Of a stretch of 64,000 bases of DNA, positions 13,011-24,349 are shown one piece after another. The DNA comes from Aquatica leii (lineage: Eukaryota > Arthropoda > Insecta > Coleoptera > Lampyridae). The translations under genes were made by a program, and so were the position numbers. The stretch's first letter is position 1; each line of letters begins with the position of its first letter. The stretch covers positions 9,910,937 to 9,974,936 of the forward strand of contig CM069436.1 of NCBI GenBank assembly GCA_035610365.1, given 5' to 3'. The notes under the pieces were generated by a model, which worked only from the letters and a program-made list of their open reading frames with translations, did no database searches and had not been told where the DNA came from.

Positions 13011-13856
13011 TCAATTTTGAATTACGCACAATTAAAAATAATATTAGCACAATTTATTACACTGAAATATTATTTAAAAAAAGAAAGTAAGGGACGCCAC
13101 TTGATCGAGCTCAATGTTGAGTATCAATTAATATTAATATGAAGTCTTGATAGAGTTTATCTGATTTTTTCCATAAAACTGTAAAAAAATGATGACATTT
13201 GCACACTAATATGCGTGGAGAAAATGGAAAGACAACGTATACATGGTGATTGAAATTAGGTTACATGGAGGCAAATACACAATATACAATTGTAGACTGA
13301 GTTTTCTACAACACTGTTATGTTAAAAAACTCTGTATTGTGGTTTTTCCCTTTATATAAATTTTGCTCAGTTTAAACTCCATCAGCAATTTAGATTTGTG
13401 TCCTCTTCCGTTTTCGTCAACGGATTTACGTTTTGACTGACACACTGAAAAGTCAGCACGTGTTAATGAAAAGCTCAGTAACTTAAGAATCTGTATATGT
13501 GATGGTATAAATCGAATAGAAAAAGTGAAGCATCTCTATTTTGCGGTGCAGTTTAATTTTATTTTGTTCTTATAGCATTTTAGTTCCGTCGCGTGTTAAC
13601 TTCAAGAAATCCTTTAATTACTGCTGATTACTACGTTCAAGAATTACTTTTTATAATGGTTGATAACTGCTAAATGCAAGAGCTCATGTAATCACTGTTG
13701 CATATTAAATGCAAACAAGTTAGTTAGAAGATTCAGATGATTATTCGATCCCCATGAAATGACTATGATAAAATAATAATAACAAAACGTTGCAAAAAGT
13801 TAAAAAAATAAAGAAGAGAAATTCCCGTTCAGACTGGAATGTAAAAAACATTATGT

Positions 13857-14238
13857 TTACAGTATTGAAACGTTCTCAAATTCAAGAGCCTTCTCGAAGT
13901 TGTTATCCATGTTCTAGAACGTATACCGAAAGATATGGAACATTCGAGAAGGATTTCCAAAATGTGTATAAATACGGTACACACAAATCGTAAGTCAGAT
14001 ATTTCCGTAATTCGAAGACGGCAGTGTTAAGAAGATTATTCAAGTTGAAATAAACAAGTGATTAACGCGTGTGCGATAAAGATACGGAGTACGTGACTTT
14101 AATATAAACAATTGTCGACGTTTAGATAAATAGAAGTTATCCGCGGACTTTATCTTCCTGTATGTGATAGTGCGATATAAATTAGAGTGTAAATTTCCTT
14201 AGATTTAATTAGTTTTAATAATAATAAAATTCGGTACA
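13857..14238 (+). repeat. 5' LTR of the gypsy element
   Basis: It begins near attgaaacgttctc and ends near aaaattcggtaca. A TATA-like tataaata at 13968 suggests the U3/R promoter. The same family occurs at 8329, 30250-30462, 38885-39305 (minus) and 16985-17130. Confidence 0.7.
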
Positions 14239-14458
14239 TTTGGCGTCAGTGTGGGGTATCGAATAGAATAAACCGTTCGCGTAAATACCATTAAGTAACT
14301 TAATATCGCTCCCGTAATAAAGGCATTGATTGCATAAATAAATAAAACTTTAGTTCGCGTGTTTGTTTATAGCGTTTAATTTTAGCTGTTCCATTTCGTT
14401 AAACTAGTGTCGAACTTTATTAAAATTTAGTGGTACTAAACTTTTTTTATTATTATTC

Positions 14459-14710
14459 GTGGTTAAATTTATGCCGGTGACGCGTTTGCAAGCAGTTAAA
14501 ATGGATTCAAAAATATTTGAACTTCTCGAATCGATGAATAAAAATGTGGAAAAAAATAATAGAAAACTGGGCGACAATTCTAGAAAAATGGATGAAACGT
14601 TTTATGAAAATTCGCAGAAGATAGATGAAAATTCTAAAAAAATGAAAAACAAATTGTTGGAAAATTCTAGAAGTTTAAAAGAAGAAATACGAACGAGCAG
14701 TGCAAGCATG
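14459..14710 (+). pseudogene. gag N-terminal remnant (coiled coil)
   Basis: The frame from 14459 encodes a highly charged, Asn/Lys/Glu-rich protein with repeated short units (NSRKMDE, NSQKIDE, NSKKMKN, NSRSLKE) that should form a coiled coil. This is a common N-terminus of gag in Ty3/gypsy elements of insects. At about 14700 the sequence jumps straight into RT thumb coding in another frame, so capsid, nucleocapsid, protease and most of the RT are deleted. Function is inferred from position after the LTR and from this repeat pattern only. Confidence 0.55.
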
Positions 14711-15415
14711 GCCAAGACCAATCGATAAACATCAGGTCCTAAGTTTCCTTGAGTTGTGCACCTATAATAGACGATTTGTACTCGGATTTGCCAATATTGC
14801 CAAACCTTTGACGAAATTGACGGAAGAAAGAGCAGAATTTAGATGGAATGAAGACTGCGAAAATTCTTTCCATCAACTAAAGCAGGCCCTAGTCACTTTG
14901 CCGATTTTGAGTTATCCAAGAGAAGATGGAAAATTTGTTTTGTATACCGACGCAAGCAATCTGGACATAGGTGCGGTCCTTTCGCAGATTCAAGATGGAC
15001 AAGAAAAAGTTATCGCGTATTTTACCAAGGTTTTGTCTAGGAGGAAGCTGTTAGCAGTCGTCAAGTTTATCGAACATTTCTACAAATATTTGTATGCACA
15101 AAAATTTTTTTGAGAACAGACCACGGCGCTATAAAATGGCTACTGCAGTTCCGCAACCCGGAAGGACAAGTGGCAAGATGGATCAAGAGACTATGACACA
15201 GAACACCGTGCCCGAAGCAGTCATCGGAACGCCGATGCCTTGTCCAGAAGACCATGTCCAGAGGACTGCAGCCATTGTTCGCGACTTGAAGAAGAAGCTG
15301 AATGCCTCCGGAGAACTACTATGGTTGATGACGAGTGGGAACCCGAGCAGTTGCGTCGCGTACAAGAAAATGACCCTGAAATAAGACTACTCCTGAACTG
15401 GAAATAAAACGGCCG
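14711..15415 (+). pseudogene. gypsy pol: RT thumb and RNase H, partial
   Basis: The segment opens with WPRPIDKHQVLSFLELCTYN, the connection at the end of a Ty3/gypsy RT, then gives KPLTKLTEE and the RNase H start VLYTDASNLDIGAVLSQ. The first RNase H Asp (TDAS) is present. A deletion near 15040 joins FTKVLS to RRKLLAVVK, losing about ten residues including the usual catalytic Glu region. A frameshift follows near 15110, after which 15115-15190 reads on in other frames (RTDHGAIKWL-like coding is seen when frames are combined). The rest, to 15415, is linker coding of low conservation with stops. Not functional. Confidence 0.8.
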
Positions 15416-15434
15416 ACGACCAACCTGGTAGGAA

Positions 15435-16320
15435 GTGAGTGCTTTGGGCAGAAACAACAAAGCGTACTGGGCACAGTGGAACGCTTTGATAGCAGAAGAC
15501 GGTCTTCTTAAGCGAATCTTAGAAAGTGTCGAGGGCACGAAAAACAGACAGTTGGTAGTGCCAAAGAGCCGGGTGTCAGAAGTATTGAAGCATCTCCACA
15601 ATGGTACATCAGGAAGACACTTTGACATTAAAAAGACATTGGGAAAAGTTCGAGAACGTTTCTACTGGGTGAACTGCAAAGAAGACGTCATGAAATGGTG
15701 CCGTAAATGCACGGTCTGCGCATCAGGAAATGGTCCAGCGAGAAAGCGCAAAGCACCCATGAAGCAATACAACGTAGAAAGCTCTTTGGAAAGAGTAGCG
15801 ATTGACATCGCAGGGCCGTTCCGAGAATCCGATTCGGGAAATAAATAAATCCTGGTGGCGATGGATTATTTCACATAATGGACGGAGGCTTACGCCATAC
15901 CCATTCAGGAAGCAGCTACAGTCGCAGAGGTATTAGTAAAACAGTTTTTCTGTCGGTTTGGAGTTCCGTTGGAATTACACTCCAATCAAGGCCGCAATTT
16001 TGAGTCTGAGCTGTTTCAAGTAGTTTGCCGACTGTTTGGAATTAAGAAAACTAGGACGACGCCTCTCCATACTCAATCTGATGGCATGGTTGAGTGGATG
16101 AATCGAACAATGGGCAAGTACTTAGCCAAAGTAGTGTCCGAACACCAAAGAGACTGGGATCAGTATTTGCACCTTTTCCTAATGGCATATCGATCATCCG
16201 TTCACGAAAGCACAGACCAAGCACCATCCTGTGTGATGCTCGGTCGCAAAATACGACTTTCATGCGAGCTCCAATTTGGACGAAGACCGGAAGAAGAAGT
16301 TACTGGAGAAGATTAGTCAG
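15435..16320 (+). pseudogene. gypsy integrase: zinc-binding domain and catalytic core, mutated
   Basis: From 15435 the frame encodes an integrase. It has an HHCC zinc-binding domain (HLHNGTSGRHF, then WCRKCTVC) followed by the rve core starting VAIDIAGPF, which carries the first catalytic Asp. An in-frame stop follows at 15846-15848 (after SGNK) and another stop within the same segment. The core resumes with GVPLELHSNQGRNFES. Here the residue that is the second catalytic Asp in active gypsy integrases (HSDQG) reads Asn. The third acidic residue is kept in DGMVEWMNRT. The core ends with FLMAYRSSVHESTDQAPS, and the frame stops at 16314-16316. The Asp-to-Asn change alone should abolish integration. 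Confidence 0.88.
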
Positions 16321-16756
16321 CAAGCTGACCAAGAGGCTAGACGAAGTACATGCGGAGGTCCGTAAAAACACACAAATTGCCAGCGACAGGATGAAGACTA
16401 GATATGACGCCAAGGCACAAAGTAGTGGGTTTCAACCTGGCGACATGGTCTGGTTGTATAATTCCCAAAGAAGACGTAGTTTGTCGCCAAAGCTGCAAAG
16501 GCAATAGGAGGGCCCTTATGAAGTCGTGCAGCGTATTAATAACGTTATATATCGCATCCGAAAACCGCCCAGAGGCAAGCCAAAAGTGGTCCACGTCGAT
16601 CGTCTAGCCCCGTTTGCTGGCGATAACTACAATACGCAAGTCCAGGTCCAAACCAGAGTAATAAGTAGCAGAACCAGGAATCCAATCGAAGAAATGGAGT
16701 TCGAGAAGTTTATAAACTTATACGGAGGTTCTGGAAAAGCTAGATTCGGAGTTACC
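16321..16756 (+). pseudogene. gypsy integrase C-terminus (GPY/F module)
   Basis: Coding continues in a shifted frame: RYDAKAQSSGFQPGDMVWLY, a stop at 16505-16507, then EGPYEVVQRINNVIYRI and KVVHVDRLAPF. This is the GPY/F module found at the C-terminus of many Ty3/gypsy integrases, thought to help multimerisation and target binding. After it a charged linker (residues around SRTRNPIEEMEFEKF) leads without interruption into the macro domain. The open frame from 16526 to 16876 covers module, linker and the first half of that domain. Confidence 0.8.
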
Positions 16757-16990
16757 ACCGAGGAACAACAAGACCTGTTCCAGACACAAAAAGATTACGC
16801 CATCGCACATTGCGTGGGCGAGGATCTTGACATGTCCAGAGGGGTTGTAGTCGTGTTTAAAAAGAAGTTTGGGTAGCTAGATGAATTACGAAAACAGCAA
16901 CCGGCAGTCGAAAAGGTTTTAGGACTACGTGGTGACAGGCGCTTCGTTTTCTATTTGGTCACCAAGAAATACTCACCTACTTTCGTGTAA
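16757..16990 (+). pseudogene. macro domain (TARG1/OARD1-like ADP-ribose hydrolase), fused in frame to integrase, truncated
   Basis: Downstream of the GPY/F module the same frame reads DLFQTQKDYAIAHCVGEDLD and MSRGVVVVFKKKFG. After one in-frame stop (16874-16876) it continues LDELRKQQPAVEKVLGLRGD, then RRFVFYLVTKK, ending at 16988-16990. This follows the human OARD1/TARG1 order: DLF, AHC, ED, M-G-V, FKKKFG, GxRYxYYLxTKK. TARG1-type macro domains remove ADP-ribose from glutamate/aspartate and hydrolyse O-acetyl-ADP-ribose. The Lys equivalent to the TARG1 catalytic Lys84 (first K of TKK) is present. The second half, with the GCGLD catalytic Asp, is missing because the sequence runs straight into LTR DNA. 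Domain identity rests on motif matching by eye, but the match is extended. Confidence 0.8.
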
Positions 16991-17130
16991 GTGATAGTGC
17001 GATATAAATTAGAGTGTAAGTGTGTTTATTAAATATCTTTAGATTTAATTAATTCGGTTAGTTTAAACGTGTACATATTTGTAGTATAAGTAAAAATAAA
17101 GTAGTTTTAATAATAATAAAATCGTTACAG
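16985..17130 (+). repeat. partial 3' LTR (R-U5 part)
   Basis: gtgatagtgcgatataaatt, followed by agagtgtaagtg and later agttttaataataataaaat, repeats the end of the 5' LTR. The U3 part is missing, presumably lost with the end of the macro domain. Confidence 0.75.
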
Positions 17131-20100
17131 TATAAATTCTTTGCTGTCATTAACCTTGTATATTTTATATAAACTCGTCTGTTACATAATTCGAATCTCT
17201 GTAAAAAACATATTTTTCATTTAAAAGTAAATAGGCCATAAAACACAGTTGAATAAAAGTACTAATTAAATTAAAAAAACAAAAATGTATATTCCGGCTC
17301 GAAGGACCACGTTCAAAGATCTATGTATGCAAAATGTAAGTAACCAAACAACTGTTGCAATGCTCAAGTTTATTTAATAAATGTATCTGAATTTATGCGC
17401 ATAATATATATTTTCCTCGATAAATTAAATCATTAAGTTTTTAACAGTATTTCCTACGAAAACAAATAAAGGTATCACGAAAACATTCACACGAAAATTC
17501 CAAACAATAAACAACGCGATTTTATAGTTTTAATACCTTTTTTATTTAAAAAAAAAACTTTTCTCATATGTTTGTAAGCTACATATTAATTATAACACAA
17601 CAACTAAATTAGATTTTATAGTTTTTATCACATGCTAAGAACTTACGCGTTTCAATTAGAATGTTTACGTTAATTTCAAGTAATTTTATAATTTACCGAA
17701 TTCATACCAAACTTAAAAATTTAAACTAAAGTAAAAGTAACACAGCAACATACAAACTACGTTCAAAAGTTAATGATTTGGCACATGGATTAATCAGCAC
17801 CGAAGTACCTGAATAAACAAGAAATTTATGGTGTTTTGCATTTTTCCGTTGTTATACTAAACGCGAGAAAGTTGAATAATGTTCGTATAATAAAGTACTA
17901 TTTCCTTTAATTAGTACCGCTGTCATGATAAACGTATAGATAACTTCTTCCAGTGTGAATTGTGCCAAAAGATTTTCAACACATTGTATTCGACGTTTTT
18001 TAGATTTATCTGGTATTTTAAATTCCCGGCCGAAACCTTAATGAGATGTTTCAGTGTTTTTAATAATCCTGTCCTTCACGTTTTGAAACATTTTCAATGT
18101 TGTTTTAATTAATAAGAGTCGATTATTAGTGTGAAAAATTTTATTTAGGTTACTTGCAAATAGTAAATAGTTTTTTGTTCACGGTTATAAGCAACAGATG
18201 ATTATTAAACATGCAGAAAAAGGACAAATAAAATAAAATAGGGTACACCGTTCCCGATAACATAATCACTAACATTTAGTTATACACGAGCGTAAAAACG
18301 CTGAATATGCACTTTATTTTACACCGGCAAATTCTTCTTTAAAACCGACTAGGTTTATTAAGCTTTTCTTTTATACTTTTGTCTTATCTTCGACTGGAAT
18401 ATTTCGTCGATTTCTTAAATAATATCAAATTGTATCAATCGAAAGCAAACAGAAGAATCTATAAAACACGTAATTGAAGAATTTTACACAAACTGCTGCA
18501 AAAATAGAAACAATCAATGTGGTGCACGACCTCATAATAGTAGAATCGTCTCGGACTATTGATTACAACATTTTTATTGTATTTATTGCAACAAATGATT
18601 TTTTTAACTTGTCCAAACCATCCAACTACGATTCACGTTTGGAAAAATACAAATTTCTGCAAAAACTTAAATAAAGTTATTTTAAATTCGTTCAGATATA
18701 TTTTGAATTTTTTTACAACTAGAAAAGACAATTTTTGTTAGATTTGATACTTCCATACTCATTATATAGTTTTCGAAATTCACTTTAAAAACATCAAAAT
18801 TTTCCCATCATTCGTTACTATACGAATTTTTAATCTCGTCTTAGTAACAACCGAATCCTCCATGTCTTTATAAATTTGGAAAATAGTTGCATGCACAGTT
18901 ACAATCTACGAACTTAAACTTTACGAGTCCACAAGAAAGCGGTTATTTTGTTATAATTATCATAATTGAAAAATATGCGAAGTAGAAAATTTATTTTATA
19001 AAAAGAACAATTACCTTATTATCATTATCGTCTAATTAATTAAACACCAGAATTTTATTAATTTAATAATTAAAATTTATAATCAGGTAATTCTTATGCA
19101 TAACCATACGAGTTATTTTTACATATGTTCGGTCAGCAAAACCGGCCAAGTTCAAATGCAAATATATAATAAATATTTAGTAGTATCGTATGCAAAAAAA
19201 ATTACTGCATCTAAAATCAAGCGTCTAGATTTATATTGTCTTCTTGTTAGTGTATAAAAAAATCTATAGAAGACAAATATTTGATTATACATAGCTTTAA
19301 AGATAAATTGTAGTTAGAGTTGGTATAAAGTAGAAACAGGATTGATACAAAAACATCTTATTGCTCGGCCCCTTGTCCTAGGAATTTAATAATGCGATTT
19401 TTGTTAATCTTTTGTTATCATTTCAGAAACCACTAGAATCGAAGTAGTGATCGGTGCTTATCTGATACTTGACAAACTAACTTGAATTGAGCGAAAACTG
19501 GCATTCCCACTTTTATTTGACACAAACTATATTAGAGGTAAAAACAGAACGATGCTCTATATAGGTATAGAACTGGATGAAAAAAACAAGATTCACAGGA
19601 AAATCCAGCATACTACACAAGAGCCGTTCAGACAGATAATCCAAGTTGCGTTAGTCGCACTCTGGCATTTATCATACTCCACGTGAGTTTCAGCTTTTCT
19701 TTATTATTATTGGTTCTATTCGAAATGAAAATAATCCATTTTGACAATTTTTTAAAAGTTATTGATAGGTCGTTGCATGTCAATGTTTTAATTAAACACA
19801 TGGATTTTTTCGCTACGTTAGGTTCCATGAGTTCAAAACGTCACATGCTGAATTAATGAAGTAATTGTAAATTCAGAATAGTCACCTCTTCGCCTTTGGC
19901 CCGAGTTTGAATAAACAAATTATGCATTTACCGAATAGCATAATAACTTTCATCGCACAAATAATTATGGAATCGTAAAAATGTTAAAATACACGTATTC
20001 GTCTGCAGCTTTAGAAAGTTGTTTTTTCCAGTTGTCATCTAACTTTACTTCGCGCCTGTTGCTAATAGAGACGCGTGGAAATTAAAATTGTCGCACGTCT

Positions 20101-20282
20101 ACATTGAACGTAATGTAACATTCTAATATGTTCAAGCCACTGGCGGTTTAATAAACTTTATTTCAGAACTCTTTGGCAAAAAGCTGCTGAAGTTTAGTAA
20201 CATACAATAATTGGCAATAATTTACGTCAAACCTGGTAGAGCAACAACATGTTGAAACACAGAAATAAAATTGACAAATGCA
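17131..20282. other. AT-rich noncoding stretch
   Basis: No gene or recognisable element. Open frames at 18474-18741 and 19628-19828 are short and low-complexity. Presumed milton intron. Confidence 0.45.
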
Positions 20283-20514
20283 GAACAATGTACGTCTATT
20301 AACTTGGACCCCCCACCAACAGAAAAAAGAATCAGACTTCTTGAAAAAATTAGTGCTAATTATGTGCTAATTTGTTACCGTATTCAAAATTTTGTTGCTC
20401 AAGAAGAACAGTAGAAAATTAGAAATGAAGTGGGTGGGGCTAGCTTAACGTAAAGCTGGACCCCCCTTTCTCAAAAAAAAACTTATTGCGCACAAAAAGC
20501 AAACTAATGCCAGG

Positions 20515-20664
20515 TGGAAATTTGTTGCTAATTATAAACAATAAAAAACGACGTAGAATCGACGTGCTCTGGCGCGGGACTTTTCATGTATTAATTTGCC
20601 TAAACATTTTGTTGCTTAAATTGTTACAACGTAAAATTGTTCTTTGCACTATAATCGATAGTTA
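20515..20664. repeat. single array unit in opposite orientation, forming a dyad at 20664
   Basis: The first unit next to the left arm points the other way from all the rest. The junction ttgcactataatcgatag / ttactgtcgattatagtgca around 20664 is a near-perfect palindrome of about 45 bp. Confidence 0.8.
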
Positions 20665-23410
20665 CTGTCGATTATAGTGCAAAGAAAAGGTTTACGTTGT
20701 AACAATTTAAGCAACAAATTGTTTAGGCAAAATAAAACTTGAAATGTACCGCGTAAGAGCACATCGATTCTATGTCGTTTTTTGTTGTTTATAATTAGCA
20801 ACAAATTCGATTATGTATAAATTACTGTCGATTATAGTGCAAAGAACAATTTTACGTTGTAACAATTTAAGCAACAAATTGTTTAGGCAAAATAACACTT
20901 GAAATGTACCGCGTAAGAGCACATCGATTCTATGTCGTTTTTTGTTGTTTATAATTAGCAACAAATTCGATTATGTATGAATTACTGTCGATTATAGTGC
21001 AAAGAACAATTTTACGTTGTAGCAATTTAAGCAACAAATTGTTTAGGCAAAATTAAACTTGAAATGTACCGCGTAAGAGCACATCGATTCTATGTCGTTT
21101 TTTATTGTTTATAATTAGCAACAAATTCGATAATGTATAAATTACTGTCGATTATAGTGCAAAGAACAATTTTACGTTGTAACAATTTAAGCAACAAATT
21201 GTTTAGGGAAAATAACACTTGAAATGTACCGCGTAAGAGCACATCGATTCTATGTCGTTTTTTGTTGTTTATAATTAGCAACAAATTCGATTATGCATAA
21301 ATTACTGTTGATTATAGTGCAAAGAAGGATTTTACGTTGTAACAATTTAAGCAACAAATTGTTTAGGCAAATTAATACATGTAAAGTCCCGCGTGAGAGC
21401 ACATCGATTCTACGTCGTTTTTTATTGTTTATAATTAGCAACAAATTCGATTATGTATAAATTACTGTTGATTATAGTGCAAAGAAGGATTTTACGTTGT
21501 AACAATTTAAGCAACAAATTGTTTAGACAAAATAAAACTTGAAAAGTCCCGTGCGTCAGAGTACCTCGATTTTCCGTCGTTTTTTATTGTTTATAGTTAG
21601 CAACAAATTCGATTATGTATAAATTACTGTCGATTATAGTGCAAAGAACAATTTTACGTTGTAACAATTTAAGCAACAAATTGTTTAGGCAAAATAACAC
21701 TTGAAATGTACCGCGTAAGAGCACATCGATTCTATGTCGTTTTTTGTTGTTTATAATTAGCAACAAATTCGATTATGTATGAATTACTGTCGATTATAGT
21801 GCAAAGAACAATTTTACGTTGTAACAATTTAAGCAACAAATTGTTTAGGCAAAATAACACTTGAAATGTACCGCGTAAGAGCACATCGATTCTATGTCGT
21901 GTTTTGTTGTTTATAATTAGCAACAAATTCGATTATGTATGAATTACTGTCGATTATAGTGCAAAGAACAATTTTACGTTGTAACAATTTAAGCAACAAA
22001 TTGTTTAGGCAAAATAACACTTGAAATGTACCGCGTAAGAGCACATCGATTCTATGTCGTTTTTTGTTGTTTATAATTAGCAACAAATTCGATTATGTAT
22101 AAATTACTGTCGATTATAGTGCAAAGAACAATTTTACGTTGTAACAATTTAAGCAACAAATTGTTTAGGCAAAATAACACTTGAAATGTACCGCGTAAGA
22201 GCACATCGATTCTATGTCGTTTTTTGTTGTTTATAATTAGCAACAAATTCGATTATGTATGAATTGCTGTCGATTATAGTGCAAAGAACAATTTTACGTT
22301 GTAACAATTTAAGCAACAAATTGCTTAGGCAAAATAAAACTTGAAATGTACCGCGTAAGAGCACATCGATTCTATGTCGTTTTTTATTGTTTATAATTAG
22401 CAACAAATTCGATAATGTATAAATTACTGTCGATTATAGTGCAAAGAACAATTTTACGTTGTAACAATTTAAGCAACAAATTGTTTAGGCAAAATAACAC
22501 TTGAAATGTACCGCGTAAGAGCACATCGATTCTATGTCGTTTTTTGTTGTTTATAATTAGCAACAAATTCGATTATGCATAAATTACTGTTGATTATAGT
22601 GCAAAGAAGGATTTTACGTTGTAACAATTTAAGCAACAAATTGTTTAGGCAAATTAATACATGTAAAGTCCCGCGTGAGAGCACATCGATTCTACGTCGT
22701 TTTTTATTGTTTATAATTAGCAACAAATTCGATTATGTATAAATTACTGTTGATTATAGTGCAAAGAAGGATTTTACGTTGTAACAATTTAAGCAACAAA
22801 TTGTTTAGACAAAATAAAACTTGAAAAGTCCCGTGCGTCAGAGTACCTCGATTTTCCGTCGTTTTTTATTGTTTATAGTTAGCAACAAATTCGATTATGT
22901 ATAAATTACTGTCGATTATAGTGCAAAGAACAATTTTACGTTGTAACAATTTAAGCAACAAATTGTTTAGGCAAAATAAAACTTGAAAAGTCCCGTGCGT
23001 CAGAGTACCTCGATTTTCCGTCGTTTTTTATTGTTTATAGTTAGCAACAAATTCGATTATGTATAAATTACTGTCGATTATAGTGCAAAGAACAATTTTA
23101 CGTTGTAACAATTTAAGCAACAAATTGTTTAGGCAAAATAAAACTTGAAATGTACCGCGTAAGAGCACATCGATTCTATGTCGTTTTTTATTGTTTATAA
23201 TTAGCAACAAATTCGATTATGTATAAATTACTGTCGATTATAGTGCAAAGAACAATTTTACGTTGCAACAATTTAAGTAACAAATTGTTTATGCAAATTA
23301 AAACAACAAAAAGTCCCGTAGAGAGCACATCGATTCTCTGTCGTTTTTTGTTTATAGTTAGCAACAAATTCGATTACGCAAAAACTATTGTTAATTTTAG
23401 AGCAAAGAAG
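20664..23410. repeat. tandem array, about 17 units of 160-162 bp, with 8-unit higher-order repeat
   Basis: Each unit contains ttactgtcgattatagtgca, ttacgttgtaacaatttaag and gtcgttttttgttgtttata. Marker variants repeat at a fixed distance: ttatgcataa at 21291 and 22573, and gtgcgtcagagtacctcg at 21551 and 22833. Both pairs are 1282 bp apart, that is eight units. The 60-64-codon open frames on the minus strand are by-products of the repeat: 160 bp is not a multiple of three and each frame stops inside the next unit. Confidence 0.9.
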
Positions 23411-24159
23411 AATTTTACGTAATAATTATTTGAGCAAGATGTAAATGCAAATATAATTAAAGGTAATGAAGCTAACTTGCGCCAAGACGGTGAACGCATC
23501 GTGGTTATTTTAAAGAAGAGGGTAGAAGGTATGTCTAATAGTTTTAATTTAGATTTTGTTAAAATTGTATGGTGTTAGTCTTTTACAGCATTTTCATATG
23601 TAAACAAATACGTAACTTTTTTTGCGAATCTCGCAAATTAGGTAATGCTATTTTAGAGCAACAAATTAGCAACAAGTTTCCACCTGACATTAGTTTGCTT
23701 TTTTGTATGCAATAGGTTTTTTTGAGGAAAGGGGGTCCAGCTTTACGTTAAGCTAGCCCCACCAACTTAATTTCTAATTTTCTACTGTTCTTCTTGAGCA
23801 ACAAAATTTTGAATAATTAGCACTATTTTTTTCAATAAATCTGATTCTTTTTTCTGTTGGTGGGGAGTTCAAGTTAATGGACGTGAACAATGTTCAAATC
23901 TTAAAAATATATATAACTATCAGATTAAGAACGAACGTTGAGGTGAGATGATTAGACAACAAATTATTCTCCACCAATAAAATAGTAGTATGAGACAGTC
24001 TGACAGATCCCATAAAATCATCTTAAAAGATCGCCAAAACTCAAAAAACACCCGGTGCAGAAAAATATACTACATATAAGAAAAATTGACAATAATCGAA
24101 TTTTTTCGAGCACACTCGTATGTCGACTTCACATCTTCTTCTTGGTCTGTTTAAACCCA

Positions 24160-24320
24160 GTTTCACATCAAACCATTTTCTTAAAATCACTGTCCCAGCG
24201 CCGTCCTCTTTTGTGTTCATATGGTCTCAAATCAATGATCTTGCGATTCCATCTATTTGTCTCATGTCTGGCGTACTTTATTTTAAATGTGCTGTTCTTT
24301 ACATAGAAGAATTGATAGAG
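24160..24320 (-). pseudogene. LINE ORF2 C-terminal scrap
   Basis: On the minus strand ARHETNRWNRKIIDLRPYEH is followed by KRGRRWDSDFKKMV. This has the pattern W..KI..W.P...KR.RGRP..RW.DDF of the C-terminal tail of many insect LINE ORF2 proteins (RTE/BovB- or CR1-like). It lacks the RT. Its 5' side abuts another tail in the opposite direction at 24350. Confidence 0.5.
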
Positions 24321-24349
24321 GTTTAAATATTTAGGAAGCTCCATCAGTG

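Larger units (their letters stand above)
13857..17130 (+). mobile_element. Ty3/gypsy LTR retrotransposon, internally deleted and mutated
   Basis: The order is 5' LTR (13857-14238), primer-binding-site-like tggcgtcagtgtgggg (from 14241), gag remnant, partial RT/RNase H, integrase, an integrase-linked macro domain, and a partial 3' LTR (about 16985-17130). The R-U5 blocks gtgatagtgcgatataaatt and agttttaataataataaaat occur in both LTRs. A large internal deletion joins gag directly to the RT thumb, and a second deletion removed the 3' U3. Confidence 0.85.
20283..23899. mobile_element. foldback-type element: long terminal inverted repeats around a tandem array
   Basis: Outer arms of about 220-250 bp (20283-20535 and 23678-23899) are inverted copies. 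The left reads ttaacttggaccccccacca, and the complement of the right reads ttaacttgaactccccacca. Inside them lies an array of a roughly 160-bp unit. This is the architecture of Drosophila FB-like foldback elements. I see no transposase gene inside and no clear target duplication, so it is non-autonomous. Confidence 0.75.

Noticed and set aside
15183-15628. Minus-strand open frames of 60 and 135 codons
   Set aside because: They lie antisense to gypsy pol and show no recognisable domain.
20770-23210. Series of about a dozen 60-64-codon open frames on the minus strand
   Set aside because: They are products of the 160-bp tandem unit; each begins and ends within repeat copies and the period is not a multiple of three.
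20664-23410. Regular repeats that might suggest a CRISPR array
   Set aside because: Units are 160 bp and directly adjacent, with no unique spacers, in a eukaryotic context.
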